A stretch of DNA of 64,000 nt from Fragilaria crotonensis (GCA_022925895.1 JAKSYS010000108.1:1-64000), one strand, 5' to 3'. Counted from the stretch's first letter, positions 22,200 to 34,846 are shown. The notes: generated by a model not told the origin, from the letters alone. Translations and numbers: made by a program.

Positions 22200-25100
22200 A
22201 CATGCTTTGCAGATGAGCTGCATTGGTGAGTGATGCGAGGACTTGATCAATCCGAGCATGATTGCTGATTCTGTGCAAATGCGACCATCATTGTTGTGTT
22301 GGTCACACAACTTGGGCGCGGCGGCAATTGACGATGATGGTGACGACACCATAGGCGCTATGGTTCAAACCAGAAGCGCAGGAGGCCAGAATCCCCATGG
22401 TGGGGATGTGCTTGTCAATGTTGACAGGAAAGCACAAGGACCAACTTCATCAAGGCAAAATTCCGTGGAAAAGTTTCCTAAAATTAGTCATGCATGATGT
22501 GGCGCGTCATGGGTACGCGATGCCCTAAGTACAATTGCTTTATTGAGCCTACTTAGGTGGTCAGGTTTGGTATTGTCCCTATGGGACTAGTGTATACCGG
22601 ACACATTAGCAAAGTGTGCTATTTTACTATGCTCTTTGGCTCATTTGGATATATGTACGATGGCCGTACACGTATGGACAATGCCCACTGACGTGTGTGC
22701 AAAGGGTGCACGTGTGAACGTGAGAACCGTACGAGCACAACGATGGTCGTTGTGAGAGCTCGTTTGTTTTTTACTTAGCGCGGTACACGAGTGACAATGT
22801 CACAGAATCCGCCACGTATGTACCGGACGTTCGTGTTACTTCAACATGTACACGTTCGCACTCACACAGACAGGTCAATTTCAAAATTGATCCGGAAGTC
22901 GCCTAAGTGTGACCAAAATGTGCGGATGATGTACGACCGACGTGTGACCATACGCACGATTGGTCTGAAGATTCCTTAAGTAAGCGGTCGTGTGAAAACG
23001 AGATTCTTCGCGCTGACGTACTCGAACCACGATTGGTCTGTGTGTCATCTAAGTCGAAAATTGAATGACGATCGTGTGCCAGCGAGGAGCACGTTGAGGT
23101 TGAAGTATTACTTAGGCGGTTTGGCCTCGGCATTCACGGATAAAATTTTGGAATGGTGGAACGAACGATTGGTAACGCGATTGTGCGTACAAAACATACC
23201 GAGTTTCACGGCAAGACTGATGAATGGTAGTGCGTTTCCGCGTAAGGAACATACCGAGTTCCACGTACCTTGCCAAGAGTGCATTTTTGGGCATGGAGTT
23301 CACAATTTTGCACGGGATGCCGCATTTTTTCCCGCACACCTGGTAACTATCAACAATTCCTCCTCTCACCAGCATGGTGTATCCCCGGTCATTCCCTGTT
23401 TGTTTTACTCCTTGCTTGGGCTTCAATGTTCTAATGTGTGGACTGTTTGAGGTGCTGGGTACTTATACCATATACAACCTACTAACTAGCCTGTCTCTCC
23501 TCGATTTTGACTATAGGACCATGGTTTCTACCGGGTGGAGGCCCAAGGTGGCTGATGTTGATGTCAACAATCATCCTGTCCCCGGTTGTTTGTCCCCATG
23601 TGCTGATTGGTGCAGCATTCTGAGATGTTCTCATGACTTGCTTGGCCAAGAAGATGGGATGGAACAAAGGAACCACCAATGCTACACTCAATGCTGAGCT
23701 GGCTGAAGTGGATGGAACCGTGTACCCTTGTCCTGATTAACAAATGTGTGTTGTTGCAGGGACTCCAAAGGAACATGTTCACCCATGGCAACAGTGAAGT
23801 ATCTGTAATGACATGGCAACTGGTTTGGTTGATGATGGCCTTGCTGTTGCGCCCATGTTGGACTACCAAGATGTTCTTGCATGTCTGACAGGCATGTGCT
23901 AGACAGATGCTCATTTCTGTTGTGGAGGAACCTGGCTGGTTGGCCATTTGCTTAGTTCCCCAATGGAATGTACAATGGATGTGCAGGTCTCCAGTGCCTT
24001 TGGCTTGGGGGGCGGCTTATTTTGCAACTGCTACCAGAGGGACTTAGAAGTATGCAATGACTGCTGCTGCCCAGTATGCAATGATTGTTACTGAGGTCTT
24101 GTTCAGGGGTAAGGATGATACACTTTTGGTCAGTCAAGAATGGATTCAGGATGGTACCAACAGGAGCATAATGTGTTGCATTTCCTGGAGGAGCCAGAAA
24201 TGGCATAGTTGAAGAAGTGACTGGTTCCCTTGCAGACTTCAATGAGCTACTGTGTGGTGCAATCAAGGCTCTAGCTGTTGCTTGTGAGATTGCCAAGGCT
24301 GGCAGACACGTACAAGAATGGTAGTCCAAGCATGTGAATAGGAGACTGAAGTGAGGGTGAAGGCAGCCAGAAGGGAGATTGTGAGCAACTCTGGAAATTC
24401 TCCACCAAGGCATACAACACTTTGAAGCCTTATGCAAGGCCCATGCCAAACAGGCCTGTGATGAAAAAAAGAAGGATGTGAAAGGCAAGTCCAATGCAAG
24501 TAACAATGCTGCTGCAACTGCAGATTCTCAGGAGGATGAACCTTTTGAGGAGGACTAAGCGCCAAAACTGTGACTTCCAATGCTGGAAGAAGCTTTGCCA
24601 CTGATTGGCAGAGTATGAACTGTTCTTGTAAGGCACATTTGAAGCCACGAGAACCGTATGATCTGCAGGCAGGGCCATGTTCTACTGATCACTGTCTTTT
24701 TGAGTGAACTTGACTCTCACACAGGCAAACGTGTTGCAAGAAGCAATGCTCTGTTTGTCTCTGACAAAGGATGTCAGAACACTGTGCACCTTTCATGGTG
24801 AACATTATCCCATACAGGAGAATTCCATCGCCCCGGCTGCGAATATGTGGACTTACCCTGAGAATGGACAAACAGTACATCCTCAATGTCATGAGGCTCT
24901 GTACTATGGGGACTGAGTTATGTGACTCTGCTGACCCCCAACTCAATTGTGCAAATGATGTCACTAGTCATGGATGTACCTGACCAGTTTGATGCCAAGT
25001 TCTTGCATTATCTTATCCAACCGCAATGTTGCGTATTCCATATCCTTGAATGGCACTTTGTCACTATGCGTGAGTTGTTAGCTCTTGTTGCATTGATCTC

Positions 25101-27821
25101 ACAGATGTTCTGTGATTCCTACTTTGATCGATTTGCCAAAAAGGAGATTTGTATTTCCAGCATGTGTGTTGCTGAAATGTTGTTGGCAACTGATCATATG
25201 CGGAATGCACCAAGGTTGGTTTCTGCGGTTGAATTGCTGTGTTTGATGTGTGATTACACCGGTCAGGAGGATGGCTCTCTAGGGGACCGTTTTGTGGGCG
25301 CATTTTTGCAGTTAATGATGTCGCTGGAGATGGCTTGTCTGGGCATAGAGGCAAAGTTGTCTACTTGTTGCCGGATGTTAAGAGCCAAAAGTTATTTGTT
25401 CTATCGGTGAGCAAGGAGCAATCTATACTAACACCAGGTGTTCCGTCAGGACAGTGGGGAGTTGGCCTGCTGTTGAGAAATTGTTGCAAGTGGCAACTCA
25501 GACTGACGTATTGGGCAAAAGGAAGTGCATCAGAAATGTGGTCAGGTTGTTTACTGGTTTCCATGGCTGTTGGAACTCCGATTGATTCTGAATGTGTTAC
25601 CTGTCTGGGGACATGGCATTGGCTACGCAGGCGCCTATGAGCGGTCAAGGATGCGCCCATCTCAACCTGTGTTTGCATTGATGTCATTACCTAATGAACG
25701 GGTATCCCTTGGGCAGTTGCAGCTGACAATGCGCTGGAAGATGGGTCATGGGCAGCTTGGAAAGTCAGTTGGCAGTTCTCCTGAACAGCTGATGGTGCCC
25801 AACAGTCTTCAACCAAACCATGCAAAGTCTTTAAGCTGGAATCTTGAGAACTGATGCTCCATGGCACTGAAACAATTTGGTGCAGGGGCAGAAAACAAAG
25901 TGATGGCGCCAAGAAACCTGATGGTATCGGGAACGCAACAACTCCAATGAAGTCATTGATGGGGACGAGCTGGGCCCAAGTGGGATTTAATCCAGGATGT
26001 CTGATTCAATTGTTTGGTCAGTGGATTGGATGGAGTTGCTGAAGTTTTGGCATTCCTTCTGTACCCCGGTGACTATAACTGGTGAAGATGTTGTTTGAAA
26101 GTTTTTTTGGAATGGGTGTGAAGATGATCTTGCCAACCCAATTGCCAAGCTTTTGCTCAATAGATTGGAGGACAAAGATATTTGCTCCAAAAGGTGGGAA
26201 TGCCTCAAAGTTGAGGACATGGACCCGTATTGAAAGGACTCCATGCTGGAGGATCCTATTGAGTTCTTCAATGGTGAAGACGGAAGTTGTTTGGAGGCTG
26301 GGGACATGGATGACTCCAAGGAGGAGACTGATGGCCACACCCTAGAGTCCAACAATCACAATGAATTCAACAGGCGCTGTTGCACAAGGCTGAGAGGCTA
26401 TGAAAGCACATGCCATAGGGTGAAGCGTGGCTATGTTGGTCAAGCAATTGACAAGTAATCATTGTGCTATGTCTTAGTATGCTATCTGAGTGACTATGTG
26501 TCCCAGGTGGATTGACAGGTGCGGTTTCTATTTATACGTCTAACGGAGGAATGAGGCTGCTCTGTGTTGTTGTGGGTGATGGTTGACCAATGGCAGACTG
26601 AGCATAAGCCGTCAAAGAGTGATGGGCATACTTATGTCAGGGAGACCAGGCCGCCTATCAATACAATGCAAGGTTGGGAACTGAAAGTCAAATGCTGTGA
26701 TGAGCCAACGATTGCGGTCGTCCCATAAATTGATGGAATTGAAGAGTTAGGTCTGGTCTAAGTTGCGGAGTTCGATGTTGCCAACAGGGTTGTGGAAATG
26801 AGTCTATAATTCCTTGGTGGTTACAAGGTCTTGCGCATGGAGGATCAGATTCTGTTAATGGTCAAGGCCAGACATTGGGCATGGAGCTGCATGTTTGGAA
26901 TTGTGCTAGAAGGTCTTTGACACATGCTCCTTAAGTTCAATGAATGGGGACCAATCTTGAGGACAGGCAATCGAGCTGGAGATGAAGTGCATCCGATCAG
27001 CGTTCGAATAATTGACAATGGTGTCATGCTGAAGTTCCACAAGTATGTTGGCTGTCATATGATCTTTGATGTCGAGATGATCTTGACAAGAACGGCAAGT
27101 CTGGTTGCCAAAGGGCACCAGATCGATTGTGTCGCGTGGCTGTAAAAGGATTGCATCCACGTTGGCGACACTGAATGAAGTCTTCAATGTTGAAGATAAG
27201 TTTGAATGTCCTGTCTACTGATGTGCAAGGGACATGACTGGATGCTCCAATGCTGGAGGAGATATACGCAGCTGCAAGGCATGAGCTGGGTGCGGCAAAG
27301 TTAGTTGTTGGGTGCTACTGCTTGTTCGTGTTCCATTTGGTTTGAAGTCGAATGTTGTCCGAAGTTGGGACCACAGCCACAGTATGTGGGGAAGTCTTTA
27401 TATGTAATGAAGAACCTGACATGTGGATGAGACCAAGGGTTAAGCTGAATGGGGACGTGCTGAAAGTATTTCCTACGCTGTGTGAATGGTGCTCATTGCA
27501 TCCCACATAGTGAGTCACAAGTTGTGATGGACTATCTTCCCGCAAAGCCTACCTTGAGGAACGGATGTGTAAAGCAAACTTGATTCTTATGTGAAAACCA
27601 AAGTCAAGAAATCGATCAATGGAACAGGCAAACGAACTAAGTAAAGATGGTAGTGATGTTTGGCCTTGGTGCAACTGAAATTGAACGTGAACTTGAGGAG
27701 ATTGGTGAACATCTGAGCGCAAGAGTGTTGATCATAATGAGAGATGGTTATGTAATGAGATTGATACCACCCAGAGTTGGATTGCCAAGTGTGTGATCTG
27801 TTCCAGGATTGAATCAGCGTA

Positions 27822-28058
27822 TTGCATTGGACTTGTGAATTTGGTTGGATCGGTATCTCTGTGGACGTTGCAATGTTGTTGCGTTTCCTCGCTGCACTGA
27901 GGAGGGGACATCATGACCGTGCTTTCCATGTCTTTGAATACCTGAAATGGTACAATCAGTTGAGCGTGGCCTTCGACGAGGCGGAGCTAAGCTTGACATG
28001 CTTCTGGTTATATGACTGGATGGAGTATTGCTCTGTTATCAGCAATGCTGCTGTGTAA
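27822..28058 (+). mobile_element. Copia-type RNase H remnant
   Basis: The translated stretch contains GHHDRAFHVFEYLKWYNQL followed by SVAFDEAE, close to the conserved block of copia RNase H that precedes the catalytic region. It places pol in plus orientation, near the 3' end of the element as expected. Confidence 0.7.
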
Positions 28059-28686
28059 CCAGACGTAACTACCTGATGTCAGGAGTGCTTGATTTTGATG
28101 ATTTGCCATGTCAACACAAACCAAGCAGGTTGGTGTGATACATGGTTGAATCAAACAAAGATCTGATTTACGAATTAGATTTGAATTTGTGGCTGCAAAG
28201 GTTGCAGTGACCCTGGTTGTGAAGTAAACGACTGAAGGCGGTGACATACATTATCGACAAATGCGAAGTACGTTAGCGGTTGGTTTTGTGTGGATTGCCG
28301 AGGAAGACTGAGGCAACAACTTAGAGCAGATGAACTGACTAAGTGTCTTCCGGGGACCGCGACTAAGAGAGTTGTGCTCTCATGTGTGCCATGGTGAAGT
28401 GTCCAAAAGGGACATAACACAGACATGTGAAGTGTCCAAAACGGACATGATGCAAGTGGAAGTACATAATGATTATGGAACCACTTATCCCCTAGGTGGA
28501 TGTACGCAAGGCGCGGAACCACCGTCATGTGGATGTATGCAATGGTGCAGAACCACAGATTGAACTGATGGGTGGACGTACATGTGATGACACGTGGAAC
28601 CACCAAGAATAGCTGATGATGGCCGGCCTCTGCATGGCGGATTTAAGAGTCGAACTAGTTGTCTGTGACGCCTAGTGCGAGGGGAC

Positions 28687-28947
28687 TGAATGAATCCTGT
28701 CATGAGTGCGGGATATTCGGACAAGCATACAAGGCGCGTGTCCCACGATGACGTGGAGGACTGCTGACGCGCACGCACGGATAACCTGTTGGTCCATATG
28801 GTGGGACCGGTTTTGGAACTAGATTCTAGATCTGCTCACTCTTTTTATAATTGATCAAGTTGCATGCCGCTTCTTGTCGATTGTTATATTGTTAAGGGTC
28901 AATCTCCGGCAATGGCGGATTCGCCGCACTTGCGGGAGATTTCACTG
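28687..28947 (+). repeat. 3' LTR
   Basis: Same 261 bp as 21925-22185, with no difference seen. It is preceded by a short purine run (GAGGGGA, 28679-28685) and followed by the AAAAT duplication. Its end lies 132 bp from the start codon of the dioxygenase-like gene. Confidence 0.9.
28846..28850 (+). promoter_or_regulatory. TATA-like box in the 3' LTR
   Basis: TATAA within CTTTTTATAATTG, about 230 bp upstream of the ATG at 29080. It is the LTR's own promoter candidate and could also serve the downstream gene. Confidence 0.4.
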
Positions 28948-29079
28948 AAAATCGACATCAAATTCTTTGATGTGACGCGTTTACATTTGATGCGTGTTGT
29001 TAATGCACCATGCGCACCGCTTGACTGTCATAATTCTCAAGTACCAAGCATCGGCACGCAGCCAAACCTCATAATCACC

Positions 29080-30222
29080 ATGTCAGAAGCAAGACCACTC
29101 AGCGAAGAGGAGCAGAAGTATATTAGAGCGAAGGCGCAAGAGGCCATGTCGCTTCTGGCGACTGAGTCACATGTGAACGAAATCAAAGTTGTTGATGGAT
29201 TGCAACACTCTTCATGGCTAAATGGCCCAGTCTCTAGTACTGAAGTATCTGACCGATGCCGATACTTCGATCAATTCGGCTTTCTCCATCTTCCTTCCTT
29301 TGCAACACGAGATGAAGTTCAGGCTATGAAGCATCAGATGGAAATGCTCACTCGCACTTGGGATCCTGCCGAGAAAACCATGGCCTTCTCAACCCAAGTC
29401 CAAGACAACGAATCGCAAGGAAGCGACGATTACTTTCTCGAATCTGCATCACGAGTGCATTTCTTTGCGGAAACGACTGCTCTTGACGAACACGGATCGC
29501 TCAAGGAGGAGTATTTGACCGACAAGATGCGAGCCCTCAACAAGGCAGGACACGCGATGCACATTATTCAAGGGGCGTTTCAGGACTATACTGTTTCCTC
29601 GAAAGTCAAGGCATTGGTAGCTGAGCTGGGATGGAAGGATCCAGTGGTTCCTCAGTCCATGTACATTTGCAAGAACCCAAAAATCGGCGGGACGGTTCAT
29701 TCTCATCAGGATTCAACTTTCTTATATACCGAACCCCGACAATCATGCTTGGGCCTTTGGTTGGCCTTGGACGATGCAACTCTGGTAAATGGTTGTTTGT
29801 GGGTACGTCCCAAGTCGCACCTTGAACCTGTTCGACGTCAATTCAAACGGAATGTAGACTACTTCACACAAGATAGGATTGATGAAAGTTCGAATCGAGG
29901 CAACGGAGACCCTTCGCAGCCCAAAATGATCTTCGAGGTCTTCCATCGGGACATTGAATGGGAAGGACAGCTGCCTCCTAACTCGGAGCCTCCCTGCCAT
30001 GGCCTTTTAGACGCAGGGTTCGTACCGATTGAGTGCAAAGCAGGAGATCTCCTTACCTTCGCAGGCACGTTAGATCACCTTAGCTTGCCGAACTATTCAG
30101 ACCAACAGCGCCATACCTTTCAACTTCACCTTGTGGAAGGCGAAAAGGCAGGCGTGTCATGGAGTCGTAGCAATTGGTTGCAGTATCCCAAGGAGGAGGG
30201 TTTTGTCAGCATAAGAATGTAA
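29080..30222 (+). CDS. Phytanoyl-CoA dioxygenase family protein (PHYHD1-like)
   Basis: A 380-residue single-exon protein of the Fe(II)/2-oxoglutarate-dependent phytanoyl-CoA dioxygenase family. These enzymes hydroxylate substrates using iron, 2-oxoglutarate and O2. The FDQFGFLHLPSFA start motif is at residues 63-75. The iron ligands are present: H209 and D211 in HSHQD and the distal H333 in TLDHLSLPN, with R344 in QQRHTF to bind 2-oxoglutarate. The protein ends normally and has no peroxisomal SKL tail. I chose the ATG at 29080 because homology begins soon after it. The frame is open upstream to an ATG at 28864 inside the LTR, which would add 72 residues of LTR-derived sequence. The substrate is unknown. 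Confidence 0.88.
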   Translation: MSEARPLSEEEQKYIRAKAQEAMSLLATESHVNEIKVVDGLQHSSWLNGPVSSTEVSDRCRYFDQFGFLHLPSFATRDEVQAMKHQMEMLTRTWDPAEKTMAFSTQVQDNESQGSDDYFLESASRVHFFAETTALDEHGSLKEEYLTDKMRALNKAGHAMHIIQGAFQDYTVSSKVKALVAELGWKDPVVPQSMYICKNPKIGGTVHSHQDSTFLYTEPRQSCLGLWLALDDATLVNGCLWVRPKSHLEPVRRQFKRNVDYFTQDRIDESSNRGNGDPSQPKMIFEVFHRDIEWEGQLPPNSEPPCHGLLDAGFVPIECKAGDLLTFAGTLDHLSLPNYSDQQRHTFQLHLVEGEKAGVSWSRSNWLQYPKEEGFVSIRM

Positions 30223-30956
30223 TTGTGGTGAAGCCCATGCGTTCTGTCATGCACTGTGACATCTCATTTCGCCAATTCCTTCAAGAAACGTTAAGGAATG
30301 TACCTCTAGCAACATGATGTCATGTTCATGAATCTGATTAAAATCGTTCTAAGCCCAATAATGGTTCTCATCCTTGGCTCTTAGGATGGTACCAATCCGT
30401 TCAAAATTCACTCCGTATCCTTACCTGTCCCATGTATTTGGTCAGATTTCTTTTTATCGTCTGTGCTTTCAATGCATGATTATTCTCTCCAGTGTCTCTG
30501 CTATTCAGTAGCTTCACCGAAGTTGGATGTAGCCATAAAATTGTTGCTGTTTTGATGGTGCTGGCAAAGTCCTGTCCTGATTTCCATTCGTGATCATCTC
30601 CTTTTGACCAAGGGATTGACAATGGCATATGAAGAAGTCCACAATCATTGATTTGCAGATTTGATGCATTGGAGGATCCAGAATCAAGATTACTTCAAAG
30701 CCGGAAGTGGAGTGCTATCTCATGAGGAACAAACTGATTTGATCAAGTTTACTTCCCCTGTGACTGGCATGATTTATACAGAAAGATCTAAGAATTGTTT
30801 ACTTGGTCACAGCATTCAATGAAATCCAGTAAGGTTGAACTACTACAGCTAATGATATGCTCAAGTGGTGATGCAGCTATGTACGTATTTTTACAAAAGA
30901 TGCGCAACGCTGGTGGCTGTGTAATATCAAGATGATGTTAAGGTAGAAAGGCTTCT
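30223..30956. other. Intergenic, nothing recognised
   Basis: AT-rich sequence with only short open frames. It holds the 3' flank of the dioxygenase gene and runs up to the copia fragments. I see no gene, RNA or terminal repeat. Confidence 0.5.
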
Positions 30957-32920
30957 CTAGAATACACTGCAAACCTGAAAGTGATTTTTGTTTTGTAAGC
31001 TATAGCCACCATCGTGAGTTACTTGTTTGTCATCCAACAGAAAAACTGATCTGTAGACTTTCTTGGCACCATCATAGCTTGGCATGAAATCCGTTCCCAT
31101 GCATTCCAATTCTTTGTGCTTGGTCCATTCCTTGTGTTTGGAGCACCAATGCCACTCCTTTCTGCCCACTTGCTTGGTGGGTGATATGCCTGCCTTTGGT
31201 GCAACCTTCTTCCACTTATCAGAGGAACTTCCTTTCTTATCAGAAGCCTTGACCTTGCAATTGGATTTGAACTTGGATTTGCGTTCTTTTCTTCCCTTGT
31301 TCTTCTTGTCTGCCCTGGCAGATAAGAGTAGCTTCTTGACTTGTTGCGCTTGAAGCGCATTAATGGTCTCCTCTGTGGTCTTCTGACACCACTGTTTGCT
31401 TTCCACTCTGGCTCTAAACTTGTTGAGGGCCCAATCCATCAATTGTTAATGAGTGACGTTCCCACCTTCTTTGTAGTAGTCCTCCTCTTTTTTCTTGATG
31501 TACTTGACAAATTCCACATCTTTGCGGTTGGCCTTGCGTAGCAGGGAAGAAGGCACTGGATGTCAAGTTCTGCCTCATGCGTCAAGAACATGACCATACC
31601 ATTAGGATGACTAGTAATGCCAATAGGCGTGTTGGTGATGCTTTTGTTTGCTTGTTTATGACGTGGGTAGAAATAGTGCAAAAGCGTGCGGTGCTTCCAC
31701 TGTCTGCTATGGCAGTGGTATCGGGAGGAATGAGGGAGGACCTACATGAGCGGAAGATAGACAAGAAAAGTAACCAATATCATTTAGAGGAACATTAGAG
31801 GGCAAAGAACACAATGCTGGATTGCAGATTGCAGGCTCCCCTTGTTGTCAGTATCGCGTGGTAGTAGGGATGCGACGTGGGCGACCGGTAGGAATGGTGT
31901 TGTTGCCGCCGTGCATGCGGAAGGCGGTGGCGTCGTCATGATGTCCGTCCGCATTGTGTAGGCAAGTGGCGGACGTGTGATTCCGTTTTGGCAATAGTAG
32001 ACCACGAGACCAGCAATAGTAGTGTTTGCCGCCTTCAAGGGACACATACTGGGTAGGCATTTGCCATGTTGGAGCATCTCCGCACAAAGGAAAAAAGGAG
32101 GAATATGGGACGATGACACCGGAGGAATGAGAATGCAACCGCGCCGCCTAATCCGAACCGTGGAACTTAGGTGACCCCATCGAAGACTTGTGGGCCAAAA
32201 TCGCCAACATTCAGCGTGTCGCAACGCTCGGAGCGCTCCCAATTCCCGACCTCACTGTCATACACTCACATTGTCAATGATGAAAAACCGGCCTCTTGGC
32301 TACTACTACCAACAAATTCCATCTACTACGTCCTTCCACTGAATGGACGCTCGACCGCTTCAAAACCGAATTCAGGTTTGGAAATTAAGAACGACTTCGC
32401 GGAGACACTGCTAGCGATGCGGGCTTCCATGGAGCTCAGCACGCCACTACTGTCCTTCCACCATCTGACACTGCTGCGACTGCCACCACGCCTACTAGTA
32501 CTCCCGCACTCTTCGAGTGCGCTGAGGAAGGAGGGATGAATGGCAGTTAGGATTTGGGCGGTGAGTGCCGCGCGTAGGTTGTTGTAAAAAGTAGAGTTGT
32601 CAAGGGCATCCGTGAACGCACGGCGGGAGGACAACGGAAAATGGCGGCGGCAGTACCTGCAGCAACAGGACGTGGGCCGGGATGAACAGGAATGACAAAA
32701 GTGACTCCCACGCAAGCGACGATGTACTAATCGGCTTCGCTGAGGAGGATTGCCAGATGACCGTGAAGGCCACTGCCGCGGGCGGATGGCACGGAGCGAA
32801 TGAGTATTTGCTTCTTGTGAACAATTGATGCTGTAGTAATTGCAAGGTGGTGCTGGTTGGCTTGCCGGTGATGGACTTCAATGTATCAAATGGGAAACTG
32901 AATTTTGAGGAAGGCACCAT
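30957..32920 (-). mobile_element. Copia-type gag/pol fragments, decayed
   Basis: Several minus-strand stretches resemble a diatom copia polyprotein. SITGKPTSTTLQLLQHQL at about 32850 resembles the start of gag. AIADSGSTARF at about 31700 resembles the aspartic protease site, with THEAELDIQCL nearby. WHWCSKHKEWTKHKELEC at about 31160 resembles the histidine/cysteine motif before the protease, in a lysine-rich frame of 161 residues. No LTRs were found around them. The copy is clearly old and broken many times, and the parts are not in the usual order, so more than one fragment may be present. Confidence 0.6.
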
Positions 32921-33261
32921 GCTGGGGGTGGAACGTTTATGTAGCTCTATTGAAGTGCTTGTCGTTCAAAACGGTGAGCTGCATAAATTATGAGCTACAT
33001 TTGCCGGGCTCCCCGGGGATATCAGGACTTCGATCTGAAATGAGTTCATAGTACATACGTTTCTATATATAAGTATATATGGCATTTGAACTTTGAACAC
33101 ACACCAAGTTGAACAGCGAATTCTTCACAACTGTGACTGTGTAAGGAAAGATCGACAACCGTGGTGTTCGCTGGTGATAAGTCATAAGCACTTCTTTGCT
33201 TCGTCCAATTCCGCGACCCGCCATCAGGGCGAATCACTACCGTGCTCCGTCCTCGCAGACA
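32921..33261. promoter_or_regulatory. Upstream region of the RING-H2 gene with TATA-like sequence
   Basis: Non-coding sequence before the RING-H2 ATG. 33064-33080 reads TATATATAAGTATATAT, a TATA-rich element about 185-200 bp upstream of the start. It may be the core promoter; this is inferred from position. Confidence 0.35.
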
Positions 33262-34307
33262 ATGGTGGAATACCCGTCGCCGTATCCTTCTGCAGCCTCT
33301 GTCAAGGTACCAACCTCGAATCCTTCAAATGAAGTAGTCAGGAAATGCATGTTATGCGGCTACGGCATGCAATTCACCCGTCCAAATGAATACGTTGAGT
33401 TTGCAAACAGTACCTTATCAGGAACTTGTGAATCCATCGCCAAAGGGACATCTTATCAATGTGACTATTACAAGGAGTACGAAAGACTAGAAAACATCAC
33501 CCGTATCTGTGGATGCACACAATGGAAATGGTACAACAGAAACACAACCCCAGCTGATCTTTCAATGTTGCTATTTGTTCTCATAGGTTCATTGTCATTT
33601 CTGATTGTATGTGGGCTTTGTTTCTGGAGGACAGCCTGCCTGCGCCGCCGTTTTGAACGAGGTGCGCAGACCCGGATCGTTACACCACAGGAAGGGACTG
33701 TGATCCGTCCAATAAACGTCCCAATCAGCCGCGAAGAATCCGACCATGAGGCTCGGGTGCGACGCTCGCGCGTCTTGATGTTTCTATTTCCGACGGATAC
33801 AAAGGTAAGGCTTGCCCCATGTTTTTTAATAAGTACATTAGCTCGACCACTCTGTGAGACGGACATTTCTGACTCAAGTTCTCCCGAAGCTGGAACAAGA
33901 ACGAGACGAGCCTAAGAGTGGGAACGCGTTGATTTATAATGCACAATTGAAACAATACGTGTTCTGCGAAGAAAAACCAGAAGACATATCGTGCTCCATT
34001 TGCCTAGAATTGCTTGGTAAGCACGCCAACGTGATATATGATTTGCATAGTTGTCTTTGCAACTGAAAGGTGCCACTCATCTCGGTGACATTTTCTCAAT
34101 GCATTTACGCCAGGTTCTGAAGATGACACGGTGTCCGGTTTGTGCTCGCATGTTTACCATCGTGACTGCATCATGAATTGGATGAAGGGCGGGCATGATG
34201 AATGTCCCAATTGTCGACGATCGATGTGGGATCCAGAGACGTACGCGATGATAGATGAGTGCATCAATGCAGAGCAGAATGGTACTACACCAGCAGCCAT
34301 AGTATGA
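33262..34307 (+). CDS. Membrane-anchored RING-H2 protein (probable E3 ubiquitin ligase), three exons
   Basis: Exons 33262-33804, 33890-34016 and 34114-34307 give 287 residues. Introns of 85 and 97 nt have GTAAGG/GAAG and GTAAGC/CCAG borders and phases 0 and 1; splicing brings the RING into one frame. The start is the first in-frame ATG. A cysteine-containing N-terminal part is followed by one membrane segment (residues 101-122) and an arginine-rich stop-transfer stretch (RRRFER). The RING-H2 ligands are C216, C219, C234, H236, H239, C242, C254 and C257, all present. Such proteins hold an E2 enzyme at a membrane and ubiquitinate nearby substrates; the compartment and target are not visible. 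The N-terminal part matches no family I know. Confidence 0.82.
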
Positions 34308-34846
34308 CATGCTTAGGAATCCAGGCGTTTAGCGTCGTTCTGTAGCTTCAGTGGAATGCAGCTACTCGATTTAAGATTTATCAGCAACTGATAAGAATAC
34401 CAACATACCATTCTCCTGATCGTTCCGCATTTTGTCACGGGGCATAAAGTTATATGGACGGGAAGGTTGCCGTGGACTTACGAGTCGTATGACGACTACT
34501 GTAGATGCTAAAGTAGATTCTAATGATGGAATGGCGACTATACATCCTGAGTTGCAAGGATGAGGGAATCCACAAAACAATGACCTGAGTGGATGCTTGC
34601 GCCCTCAATGCTACTCAAGCATCTGTCATCAAGGCATTTGTTTCCATCGCCAAAACACTGAGACCCACAATACACAAATACGCAATCCGACCGCGTTCAC
34701 TTATTGGGGAAACGGCGTCGGGACTCCCCATGTGGCGGCATTATGGATCGGATGGTGTGTGTTCGGATCCGTACATATCAACCACTGCAGTGCCGATCCA
34801 TGACATACAAGCGATTCTTTGCATGGAAGCAAACATCAATGACGAG
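34308..34846. other. Intergenic between convergent genes, nothing recognised
   Basis: The RING-H2 gene and the coiled-coil gene end toward each other here. A frame of 87 codons (34589-34852) is open on the plus strand but resembles nothing I know and overlaps the tail of the coiled-coil gene. Confidence 0.5.

Larger units (their letters stand above)
21925..28947 (+). mobile_element. Copia-type LTR retrotransposon with identical LTRs and a decayed interior
   Basis: Two 261-bp terminal repeats flank a 6.5-kb interior, with AAAAT on both sides (21920-21924 and 28948-28952) as a 5-bp target duplication. A primer-binding-like site follows the left LTR and a short purine run precedes the right LTR. 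The interior has no long reading frame. A copia-type RNase H stretch survives near 27900-28050, and a lysine-rich gag-like stretch near 24450-24550. The coding part is broken many times, yet the two LTRs look identical, so the insertion itself is young. Confidence 0.85.

Noticed and set aside
23112-25910. Minus-strand frames inside the copia element
   Set aside because: They run against the orientation shown by the LTRs, primer site and RNase H remnant, and have no known domain.
28864-29079. ATG at 28864 as the normal start of the dioxygenase-like gene
   Set aside because: The first residues come from the LTR and have no family similarity; the ATG at 29080 is the natural start. The longer form is kept only as a finding.
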